From: Deltaproteobacteria bacterium | Lineage (GTDB): Bacteria > Myxococcota > Myxococcia > Myxococcales > 40CM-4-68-19 | DNA: 9,584 nt | Direction of reading: 5' to 3' | Assembly (NCBI GenBank): GCA_005879505.1 | Contig: VBKQ01000072.1 | Location: 1-9,584, forward strand | In this document: positions 1-6,132 of the stretch, one piece after another | Layout: every line of letters starts with the position of its first letter | Numbering within the stretch: position 1 is the first letter of the stretch | The notes under the pieces: model-generated | Databases searched by the model: none | Told to the model about the DNA's origin: nothing | What the model saw: the letters and a program-made list of their open reading frames with translations, nothing else | Translations under genes and position numbers: made by a program

Positions 1-655
1 TCTCGATCAAGAGCTTCGCGCTCCCGAGCACCGTCTGGGCGGCAAGCTGCATCGATGCGCGCCGCGACAGCCCCACTTTCACGCCGGCATCGGCGAGCGC
101 CTCGATGATCAGGAACAGATAGGCAGGCCCGCTCCCGGAGAGCCCGGTCACGGCGTCGAGCTGCGACTCTTCGAGCAGCACCGTGAGGCCGACGCTGTCG
201 AAGATGGTGCGCGCGGTGGCGAGGTCCGCTTCGGTCGCATGCTCGCCCAGCGCCAGCGCCGTCGCCGCGGCGCCCACGGTCGCCGGGGTGTTGGGCATCG
301 CGCGCACGATGCGCATCGGCGGATGCAGACGCCGCTCGATGGCGGCGATGGGCACCCCCGCCGCGATGCTGACGATCAGCTTCTCCCGCGAGACGTCGGC
401 GGAGATGCCGCGCAGGATCTGATCGAGGATCTGCGGCTTGACGCAGAGGACGACCACGTCTGCGTCTCGGGCGACGTCCCCGTTTTCGCCGCCGCGGACG
501 CCGTACGCCCTGACCAGCTCCTGTACGCGCTCCGGGCGGCGGGCACTGACGAGGATCTGCTCGGGCCGGGCGGCCTTCGTGTTCAGCAGGCCCTTGAGCA
601 GGGCCTCCCCCATGTTGCCGGCGCCGATGAAGCCGAGCGTCTTGTCCGTCACCAT
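1..655 (-). CDS. proC: Pyrroline-5-carboxylate reductase, C-terminus cut by window edge
   Basis: ProC reduces 1-pyrroline-5-carboxylate to L-proline with NAD(P)H, the last step of proline synthesis in the cytoplasm. The translation from ATG at 655 opens with the Rossmann motif GFIGAGNMGEALLKGL, continues with the family segments VVLCVKPQ, IVSIAAGV and RAMPNTPA, and reaches the dimer/active-site segment VTGLSGSGPAY followed by LIIEALADAGVKVGL. About 218 codons are visible; the usual length is near 270, so roughly the last 50 residues lie outside the window. It is the last visible gene of the minus-strand block, 22 nt after the beta subunit of an amino-acid dehydrogenase. The Shine-Dalgarno is weak, and a GTG directly after the ATG is an equally possible start. 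The identification is secure; co-transcription with the upstream genes is inferred from spacing. Confidence 0.97.
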   Translation of the reverse strand, partial: MVTDKTLGFIGAGNMGEALLKGLLNTKAARPEQILVSARRPERVQELVRAYGVRGGENGDVARDADVVVLCVKPQILDQILRGISADVSREKLIVSIAAGVPIAAIERRLHPPMRIVRAMPNTPATVGAAATALALGEHATEADLATARTIFDSVGLTVLLEESQLDAVTGLSGSGPAYLFLIIEALADAGVKVGLSRRASMQLAAQTVLGSAKLLIE

Positions 656-677
656 GTCTACCGGAGTAACACAACGT

Positions 678-2177
678 TCATCCAATGATGAACGTCTCCT
701 TGATCAGCCGCCCCTCGGCGAACCGGCGCACGTTGTAGCGCTCGAAGATCTCGTCCTTCGCGCCGCCCATCCACTCCGCCATCCGGCGCGCGACCGCGGG
801 CGCCATCATGAACCCGTGCCCGACGAAGCCGCTCATCTGCAGAAGGCCCGCGACCCGGGGAGTCTCGCCGAGGACCGGAGAATGGTCCGGGGTCACGTCG
901 TAGCAGCCCGCCCATTGCCGCAGCAGCTTCACCGCGCCGAGCTGCGGAACCAGCTCGCTCAGCGCTCTTCCGTAGCGGGCGAGAAAGCGCAGCGATGAGG
1001 TCTGGTTGAGCCCGGGCTCCTCGTCGGGATCGCCCATTCCGCCCACGATCTCGCCGCGCATCGACTGCGAGAAGTACAGGCCGGTCCCGAGCATCGAGAC
1101 CAGCGGCCCGAGGAACGGCTTGAGCGGCTCGCTGGAGACGATCTCGTGCCGGTAGGGCACGTTGGGAAGCTGCACGCCCGCCAGGCGCGCGACCATCGGG
1201 CTCCAAGCGCCGGCGGCGATCACCACCCGATCCGCAGCGACGCGCCCGCGGTCGGTCTGCACGGCGCGCACACGGCCATCGCTCACCTCCAGGCCGGTGA
1301 CGCGCGTGAACGTCTCCACCTGCGCGCCACGCCGACGAGCGCCATCCGCGTAGCCCCAGAGGAACGGCCAGGGAAAGACCACGCCGTCCTCCGGGTTCCA
1401 CGACGCCGCGAGGAACCTCGAGATGTCGAGCTGAGGGACGATCTCGCCCGCCTCCCCGGGCGTGATCACGCGCGTCGGGAGCCCGTAGCGTTTCTGCAGC
1501 TCCGCGCCGTACTCGATCCGCCGCAGCGTTTCCTCGTCGTGCGCGAGGAACAGGTAACCGCCGCGGCGCAGCCAGACGTTGATCCCCAGCTCCTGCGCGA
1601 AGCGGGCCATGAACGCGATCGACTCCTTCGCCAGCTCGATCAGCGTGGGGGTGGTCCATTGGGCGCGCACTCCGCCACCGTTCCGTCCGGAGGCTCCCTC
1701 GCAGAGGTACCCGCGCTCGAGGACCAGGACGCGGCCTGCGCCCTTCCCGGCCAGGTTCCATGCCAGCGCGAGCCCCATGATGCCGCCGCCGACGATCACG
1801 ACGTCGGCGCTGCCGGGCAGTGGAGCGGGCGGCTGGAGCGGATGCGCACCTCCTCCCCAGGTGGGGCGCAGGCCCCGAGTCGCATGGCGGGCGCCGGTGA
1901 CTTCGGCGGGGAGTCCGGCGTAGGCGGCCATGGTGGTCGGGGCGAGCGGCGGCCGCGCGCGGAATGGCACCTGCGCCGGTGGAGGAACGGCATTGCGCTG
2001 CGCGCAGATCCGCATCGCGCCCACCTCGCAGCTCTTCCCCTGGCATGGCCCGGTACCCAGCCCGGTGTAGCGTTTGAGGCTCTCGATGTCGGCGTACCCG
2101 TGCGCGATCGCGTCGTCGATGTCGTGCACGCTGACGTCCTCGCAGGCGCAGACGATCGCCTTTTCGCTCAGCGGCAC
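678..2177 (-). CDS. BFD-type [2Fe-2S] domain fused to DAO-family FAD oxidoreductase (sarcosine oxidase beta / HcnC / proline dehydrogenase beta-like)
   Basis: Predicted catalytic subunit of a dye-linked amino- or imino-acid dehydrogenase, 499 aa. Residues 8-58 form a BFD-like Fe-S domain with Cys10, Cys12, Cys45 and Cys50 (CxC, then GPCQGKSC). A Pro-rich linker (about 63-122) follows, then a DAO-type FAD fold opening at VVIVGGGIMG (GGGIMG at 130-135) with the family motif GASGRNGGGVRAQW. The C-terminal half has RQWAGCYDVTPDHSPVLG and GFVGHGFMMAPAV, typical of sarcosine oxidase beta, HcnC and L-proline dehydrogenase beta. GTG at 2177 is chosen because GGGAG sits 6 nt upstream and the start overlaps the end of the alpha subunit by 10 nt. 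The open frame continues upstream but there overlaps the clear alpha gene. At the place where sarcosine oxidase beta has an Arg-His-Asp carrying covalent FMN, this protein reads VVFPWPFLWGYA, so covalent FMN at that site is unlikely (from memory of the family). The substrate cannot be read from sequence; proline is suggested by context. Confidence 0.86.
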   Translation of the reverse strand: MPLSEKAIVCACEDVSVHDIDDAIAHGYADIESLKRYTGLGTGPCQGKSCEVGAMRICAQRNAVPPPAQVPFRARPPLAPTTMAAYAGLPAEVTGARHATRGLRPTWGGGAHPLQPPAPLPGSADVVIVGGGIMGLALAWNLAGKGAGRVLVLERGYLCEGASGRNGGGVRAQWTTPTLIELAKESIAFMARFAQELGINVWLRRGGYLFLAHDEETLRRIEYGAELQKRYGLPTRVITPGEAGEIVPQLDISRFLAASWNPEDGVVFPWPFLWGYADGARRRGAQVETFTRVTGLEVSDGRVRAVQTDRGRVAADRVVIAAGAWSPMVARLAGVQLPNVPYRHEIVSSEPLKPFLGPLVSMLGTGLYFSQSMRGEIVGGMGDPDEEPGLNQTSSLRFLARYGRALSELVPQLGAVKLLRQWAGCYDVTPDHSPVLGETPRVAGLLQMSGFVGHGFMMAPAVARRMAEWMGGAKDEIFERYNVRRFAEGRLIKETFIIG

Positions 2178-3346
2178 GCGGCGCTCCCGGCACCCTCGCC
2201 GGAGGCGAGAGGAGGCTTGCCCGCCACGGTGCCCGCAGCGAACAGCCAGGGAACGCTGGTCCGGCCCTCCGCATCCGTCTGCACCGGGAAACCTGCGCCG
2301 TCGAAGTGGGCCTGCGCGCCGGCCGACGTGGCCAGCTCGTGCAACGGCGCGGGCGGCTGCGCGATGGCCACCGCGTCGCAGCGGATCCGCTTCCCGCCGG
2401 CGGTATCGACTGCCTTCACCGGGTTTCCCAGGGCACGCCGCGGCACTCCCGGGATCACCGCCATCTCGTATCCGCGCCGGCTGAGCGCCTCCGCGCAGCG
2501 GTTCGCCTCCTTCCCTTCGCCGACCAGCGCGAGCTCGCGGCCGACGCGGGCGCCGAGCGTGAGCAGCCCGCGGGCCGCGTAGACGCCCGGGCGGTCGACG
2601 CCGGGGAACGGCACCGGCTGCGAGACTCCTCCGGTGGCGATGACGACGCGCTCGGCGACGATGGCAAGCAGCCGGTCGCGGCGGCGGACGGCGAGAAGCG
2701 CGTTCCCCGCGATTGCCGTGTCGTTCGCGTACAAGCCGACGCACTCGGCATCGAGGAGCAGCTCGGCCGGTCCTGCATCGGTATCGACCGGCGCGCCGAA
2801 AAGCAGCTCCGCCCCGCCGGCACGCCCTTCCCGCTCGATCAGCAGCGCTCCGGCTCCGGCCGCGCGGGCAGCCGCGAGCCCGGCGGGCCCCGCACCGACG
2901 ATGACGAGCTTGACCACGCGCAGCTCGCCGCGTCCGGGCCGTTCCGCCGCCTCGGGGAGCTCCCCCAGGCCGGCGAGCCGCCGCGCGATCTCCAGCGCCA
3001 CGCGCCCGAGGAGCCGCGAGCGCACCATCAGGTGGTGGTGGTCGAGCCCGTCCGGAAAGAGGAAGTCCGCCGCGCGGAACAGATCGTTCTCCACCCCGAG
3101 CGGTCCGTTCTGCCGCTCGCAGCGCATGCCTTCCGCGACGCGCACGCGGCAGGCGGGCAGGCTCGGCAACCCGTCGATCCGCATCAGGCACTGCCCGCAG
3201 GACCCGGCAAAGCAGAACGGCCCGCGTGGCCGGTGGTACTTGATCGAGCGCGTGAACGTGGTCACGCCGGCGCGCAGCAGCGCCGCGGCGACGGTTTCCT
3301 CCGCCTGCGCTTCGATGGGAGCGCCGTCCAGGTGGATCCGCGGCAT
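2168..3346 (-). CDS. Fused [2Fe-2S] ferredoxin and FAD/NAD-binding oxidoreductase (HcnA+HcnB / sarcosine oxidase alpha N-terminal-like)
   Basis: Predicted electron-transfer subunit, 392 aa. Residues 1-80 are a plant-type ferredoxin domain of the sarcosine oxidase alpha/HcnA kind, with RSIKYHRPRGPF followed by Cys45, Cys50, Cys53 and Cys66 (CX4CX2CX12C), so all four cluster ligands are present. Residues 145 onward form a pyridine-nucleotide-disulfide-type FAD fold with VIVGAGPAG (151-156), ATGG (237-240) and a second nucleotide site LALVGEGKEA (276-281). The C-terminal motif, usually a Gly-Asp pair touching FAD, reads LFAAGTVAG, so the Asp is replaced by Thr. It also lacks the C-terminal BFD domain that HcnB-type proteins usually carry; that domain is found instead at the N-terminus of the next gene. 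Likely partner is that 499-aa protein, with which it overlaps by 10 nt. The Shine-Dalgarno before ATG 3346 is poor. Electrons from the catalytic subunit would leave through this chain to an acceptor not identifiable here. Confidence 0.86.
   Translation of the reverse strand: MPRIHLDGAPIEAQAEETVAAALLRAGVTTFTRSIKYHRPRGPFCFAGSCGQCLMRIDGLPSLPACRVRVAEGMRCERQNGPLGVENDLFRAADFLFPDGLDHHHLMVRSRLLGRVALEIARRLAGLGELPEAAERPGRGELRVVKLVIVGAGPAGLAAARAAGAGALLIEREGRAGGAELLFGAPVDTDAGPAELLLDAECVGLYANDTAIAGNALLAVRRRDRLLAIVAERVVIATGGVSQPVPFPGVDRPGVYAARGLLTLGARVGRELALVGEGKEANRCAEALSRRGYEMAVIPGVPRRALGNPVKAVDTAGGKRIRCDAVAIAQPPAPLHELATSAGAQAHFDGAGFPVQTDAEGRTSVPWLFAAGTVAGKPPLASGEGAGSAACR
2178..2188 (-). promoter_or_regulatory. 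Ribosome binding site deciding the GTG start of the beta subunit
   Basis: Read on the minus strand, GGGAG (2188-2184) is followed by the 6-nt spacer CGCCGC and then GTG at 2177. It lies inside the last codons of the alpha gene, so translation of the two subunits is probably coupled. It supports this GTG over any start further upstream in the same open frame. Confidence 0.6.
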
Positions 3347-3421
3347 CTAGCTCGAGGCGAATCTCATAACGGGTACAGTCTAAGGCAATAGTCGCTAAGC
3401 CGCCTTCGGCGGCCGCGACTA
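3347..3421 (-). other. 75-base gap between ALDH and the dehydrogenase alpha gene
   Basis: This is the only gap of any size in the minus-strand block. Half of it is the hairpin at 3388-3422. The rest (3347-3387) is noticeably AT-richer than its surroundings and could hold a promoter for the alpha-beta-proC genes. On the minus strand I see TTGCCT and a TATGAG element, but only 14 nt separate them, so I do not call a promoter. Confidence 0.4.
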
Positions 3422-3422
3422 T
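3388..3422 (-). terminator. Strong hairpin directly after the ALDH stop, candidate terminator or attenuator
   Basis: On the minus strand the arms are ATAGTCGC (3422-3415) and GCGACTAT (3395-3388), 8 bp with no mismatch. Inside them lie GCCGCC and GGCGGC (6 bp) around a GAA loop, with a small internal loop (G opposite TTA) between the two stems. The hairpin starts on the last base of the ALDH TGA stop, which is followed in frame by TAG (tandem stop). There is no proper T-run afterwards (TGCCTTAG follows), so it may be a Rho-independent terminator of weak efficiency, an mRNA-stabilising 3' end or a processing site. Being self-complementary, it would also form on plus-strand transcripts. Confidence 0.5.
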
Positions 3423-5185
3423 CAGAACACGAAATGCCTGCCCTTTTGCCGCCGCGAGTAGATCGAGATCGTCGCCTGCACTTCACCCACGCCCATGTTC
3501 CCGCTCTCGCCGATGGTCGAGGCGCCGAACTCCTCCCATTCCAGGGCGGAATCGGTTCCGTCGTTCTCCTTCAGCATGCCGGCGAGCGTGCGGCGGGCGC
3601 GGGTGAGCTTGCGGTCGTCGCGCGTCCAGATGCTGGTGGCGAGATCGTGCGGGTTGTCGAAGAGCGAGAACTTCACGAAGTCCTCGAACCGAGGCAGCGG
3701 CATCGCCACCAGGATGGGCATGAACAGCTCGGTGGTCGCGAGCTTGTACTCGCGGACCCCTTTTCCGTCCCAGTCATGGCGCAGCGAGGTCTGCGCAGAT
3801 ACGCCATCGATCAGCGCCGGCTTCACCGCCTCGGCGTTGGAGCCGTAGTCGCCGCCGACGCGCCCGCCCTCGCGGACGATCTTCAGCCCTGCCTTGCGCG
3901 CCTCGGCCACCAGGTCCAGCGCGGTCTGCGCCTTGTGCACCATCAGGGGCCCCAGCGTCTTGTCGGTCGCGTCCGGGCTGCGCGGATCCATCACCTGCCA
4001 GCGATCCATCTCCGCGGCGATCATCGGCACCAGGCGGTCCAGGGTCGCGCGGGATGCGGACACGCCCTGCAGGCCGGTGCACTTGTGCGAGGAGAGCCCG
4101 AGCTTCGCGTACGAGAGGCGCTCGGCGATCTTCTCCAGCTCGCCGTCGTCGTACCCGTCGTCGACCCAGGACCAGTTGCACCCTCCGCCCTCGAAGCGGG
4201 TGCGGGCCAGCCCGCGCCCAGAAGAGATGGCGCGCGCCGTATCCGAGGAACCGGTCACCGCGACGACGGCCACGCGGTGATCGGTCGCGAGTGGCGCGAT
4301 GCCCTTGCCGAAACCTTCCACCTTCTGGATGAACCGCGGGTCGGCGCCGGCGGCGAGGAAGCAGCGGACCATGGAAGTGTTCGTCGCCCCCGCGAACGGA
4401 TGTCCTTTGAAGATCCAGGGACATCCGGTGAGGTACGCGCCCGCGAGGTGGATCATCGGGATGCCCCAGATGAAGTTCATCGGGGTGATGATGGCGGCGA
4501 GCCCGGCGGGCATGAACGCGTCGCGCCAGAAGCGCTGTCCCGCCATCATGTCGGGGACGATCTCGCCCTTGATGGCCGCCTCGTAGCTGCCCTGGAGATG
4601 ATCGCAGGCCCGCTTGGCCTCGAAGAAGTCCTTCTCCGCCTCCAGCCTGGTCTTGGGGATCTGCTGGCGGATCTCGTGCAGGAAGTCCTCGGTGTAGTGC
4701 GCGAGGATCCGGGAGACGTTCTGCATCACGTGCTTGCGGTACGCGAGTCCCTCGTCCGCCCAGGCCAACGACTTCCACACCTGGTCGCCGGAGGCGAGAG
4801 CGGCTTCGACATCCTGCTTCCCGGAGGCGGGAACGTCGAATAGCTGCACGCGCTTGTCGGCGGGACACGTCATCGCGCCGTGCTCGCCGGAGGCGGGGGC
4901 CCTCCACTCGCCGCCGATGAAGTTGCGGATGATCAGCTTCCGCCGGGGCGGCAGCTCGCTGTAGCAGAAGAGGTAGGGCCGCAGCGCTTCGATGTCCGCG
5001 TCGGACAGCATCCGGGAGAAGAGCGAGTACCCGGCGCGGCGCTCCGCGTAACGCGCCGCGAGCGGGTCGGGTCCGAGCTGGCCGCGCTCGTTGAACGAGC
5101 GGATCGCGGCCTTCAGTTTCTCGTCGACGAAGGGCGCCATGGCGCGGGTCATACCGGCGGCGCCCCGGGGAGGCAAGTGAGTCAT
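3422..5185 (-). CDS. Divergent aldehyde dehydrogenase superfamily protein (candidate glutamate-semialdehyde/P5C dehydrogenase)
   Basis: NAD(P)-dependent oxidation of an aldehyde to an acid is expected. The 587-aa product has an N-terminal stretch of about 85 residues before the usual ALDH opening FIGGEW. Recognisable catalytic positions are Asn237 in TPMNF, Lys260 in WIFKGHPFA (cofactor), TGSS at 311-314 (NAD loop), Glu332 in FEGGG (general base) and Cys369 in SSHKCTG (nucleophile). LGPLMVHKA is the late family motif. FEGGG and SHKC differ from the common ELGG and GQxC, so this is not a mainstream ALDH; the glycine-rich segment followed by NWSWV faintly recalls P5C dehydrogenases. Start ATG 5185 makes an ATGA overlap with the upstream gene; ATG at 5152 or 5140 are alternatives, since no start has a clear Shine-Dalgarno. 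Neighbouring proline-type dehydrogenase and proC suggest glutamate semialdehyde as substrate, by inference only. Confidence 0.87.
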   Translation of the reverse strand: MTHLPPRGAAGMTRAMAPFVDEKLKAAIRSFNERGQLGPDPLAARYAERRAGYSLFSRMLSDADIEALRPYLFCYSELPPRRKLIIRNFIGGEWRAPASGEHGAMTCPADKRVQLFDVPASGKQDVEAALASGDQVWKSLAWADEGLAYRKHVMQNVSRILAHYTEDFLHEIRQQIPKTRLEAEKDFFEAKRACDHLQGSYEAAIKGEIVPDMMAGQRFWRDAFMPAGLAAIITPMNFIWGIPMIHLAGAYLTGCPWIFKGHPFAGATNTSMVRCFLAAGADPRFIQKVEGFGKGIAPLATDHRVAVVAVTGSSDTARAISSGRGLARTRFEGGGCNWSWVDDGYDDGELEKIAERLSYAKLGLSSHKCTGLQGVSASRATLDRLVPMIAAEMDRWQVMDPRSPDATDKTLGPLMVHKAQTALDLVAEARKAGLKIVREGGRVGGDYGSNAEAVKPALIDGVSAQTSLRHDWDGKGVREYKLATTELFMPILVAMPLPRFEDFVKFSLFDNPHDLATSIWTRDDRKLTRARRTLAGMLKENDGTDSALEWEEFGASTIGESGNMGVGEVQATISIYSRRQKGRHFVF

Positions 5186-6132
5186 AGGTGCAGTGACAGG
5201 CCGCCCATCAACGACCAGACCGTCCTCTGATAGTCGGCCGGCGCCGTGGCATCTCTGCTGAACCTGCTGCGCCGCCAGGATCCCTGCAGGCGCAGGGTGA
5301 CGTCGGTGATCACGCCGAGGTCCACTGCAAGGAGGGCGCCTACCCCGCCCTCTGCCACGCTGGCGTAGCCGAATCCACCGGACAGGGCGAGGTCGGAGAC
5401 GACGACCCGCGCTCCGCCCGCGACGAGCAGGGCATTCGGACCGGCCAGGCTGTAGTCGATGATCCCGCCGAGAAAGAGGGGTCCGGCGACGCGAAAGAAC
5501 AAATCGCCGCCCAGGTCCAAGCCGAATCCGGACCGCAGGGCCAAAGGGATGCTCCCGGTCGGAACTGTCAAGGGCGCTTGGTTTGAGGTCCAGTCGTAAC
5601 CGGCGATCACCCAGAATGAGGCCAGGGTACGCGGGAGGCGCCGCTCGGCCACGACCGTCTCGGCTGCGGCGCGCCGCTCGTCGGACAGCTGACCCTGGAA
5701 GATCGGGGCGAGCAGCTTGCGGACCGCCGGGCGGAGATCGCGCTCGAGCTCGTCGGCGCTCGCGCCGGCGGCCACGTTTCCGGAGAGCAGTTCTCCCGAC
5801 CGGGTGTCGTGCAGCTTCATGTTCAGCTTGTATTGCGAGCCGAAGCGCAGAAGCTCGCCGCTCACCACCAGGTCCGCGCCGATGCGGCGGCCGGTCTCCA
5901 CCTCGCACTCCGCTTCGCACTCCTCCAGGGACCTCCCCGCAGACTGAAGCAAGATCAGCATGTTCTCGCGCGAGATCAGCCGCGCCTGCGGCAGGTCCTC
6001 CTTCACTGCGGCTCTCACCTGGTCGGCGAGGTAGGCGGTATCGATGCGCTCCGCGGCCGGCACCTTGTCGCGGAACTCGAGCACGGCGATGACCGGCGGC
6101 GGCGTCGCGGCAAGCAGCAGGGCAAGGATCAT
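5182..6132 (-). CDS. TolB/CsgG-like domain protein with probable outer-membrane-type C-terminal half
   Basis: Function unknown, 316 aa. The N-terminus MILALLLAATPPP is a short hydrophobic stretch that could be a signal peptide, although it carries no positive charge. Residues 14-150 resemble the TolB N-terminal/CsgG-like domain frequent in myxobacterial envelope proteins: VIAVLEFRDK, LISRENMLILLQ, then GADLVVSGELLRFG and LHDTRSGELL. A Cys pair (ECEAEC) precedes GRRIGADLVV. The second half, after a charged segment around 150-165, alternates hydrophobic and polar residues with many Gly and aromatics (FWVIAGYDW, GGIIDYSL, SGGFGYASV) and ends SLMGGLSLHL, which looks like a small beta-barrel. ATG 6132 forms an ATGA overlap with yggS, and GGAGAG lies 8 nt upstream. 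Its stop overlaps the ALDH start in the same way. It may sense or bind something at the envelope; I cannot tie it to the metabolic neighbours. Confidence 0.75.
   Translation of the reverse strand: MILALLLAATPPPVIAVLEFRDKVPAAERIDTAYLADQVRAAVKEDLPQARLISRENMLILLQSAGRSLEECEAECEVETGRRIGADLVVSGELLRFGSQYKLNMKLHDTRSGELLSGNVAAGASADELERDLRPAVRKLLAPIFQGQLSDERRAAAETVVAERRLPRTLASFWVIAGYDWTSNQAPLTVPTGSIPLALRSGFGLDLGGDLFFRVAGPLFLGGIIDYSLAGPNALLVAGGARVVVSDLALSGGFGYASVAEGGVGALLAVDLGVITDVTLRLQGSWRRSRFSRDATAPADYQRTVWSLMGGLSLHL

Noticed and set aside
678..2177. A true sarcosine oxidase (SoxB) assignment for the beta subunit
   Set aside because: The glycine-betaine/folate partner genes (soxD, soxG, a long soxA with a folate-binding C-terminal domain) are absent, and the covalent-FMN His context is not seen.
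678..3191. An 837-codon open frame extending the beta subunit upstream over the alpha gene
   Set aside because: Only the part from GTG 2177 has family motifs; upstream it is Arg/Ala-rich and lies out of frame over a clear alpha gene. A result of high GC with few stops.
1146..4843. Long plus-strand open frames (1146-2582, 2306-3391, 3434-4843) opposite the minus-strand genes
   Set aside because: Composition is rich in Arg, Ala, His and Pro with no motifs, and they mirror the third-codon GC bias of the real genes on the other strand.
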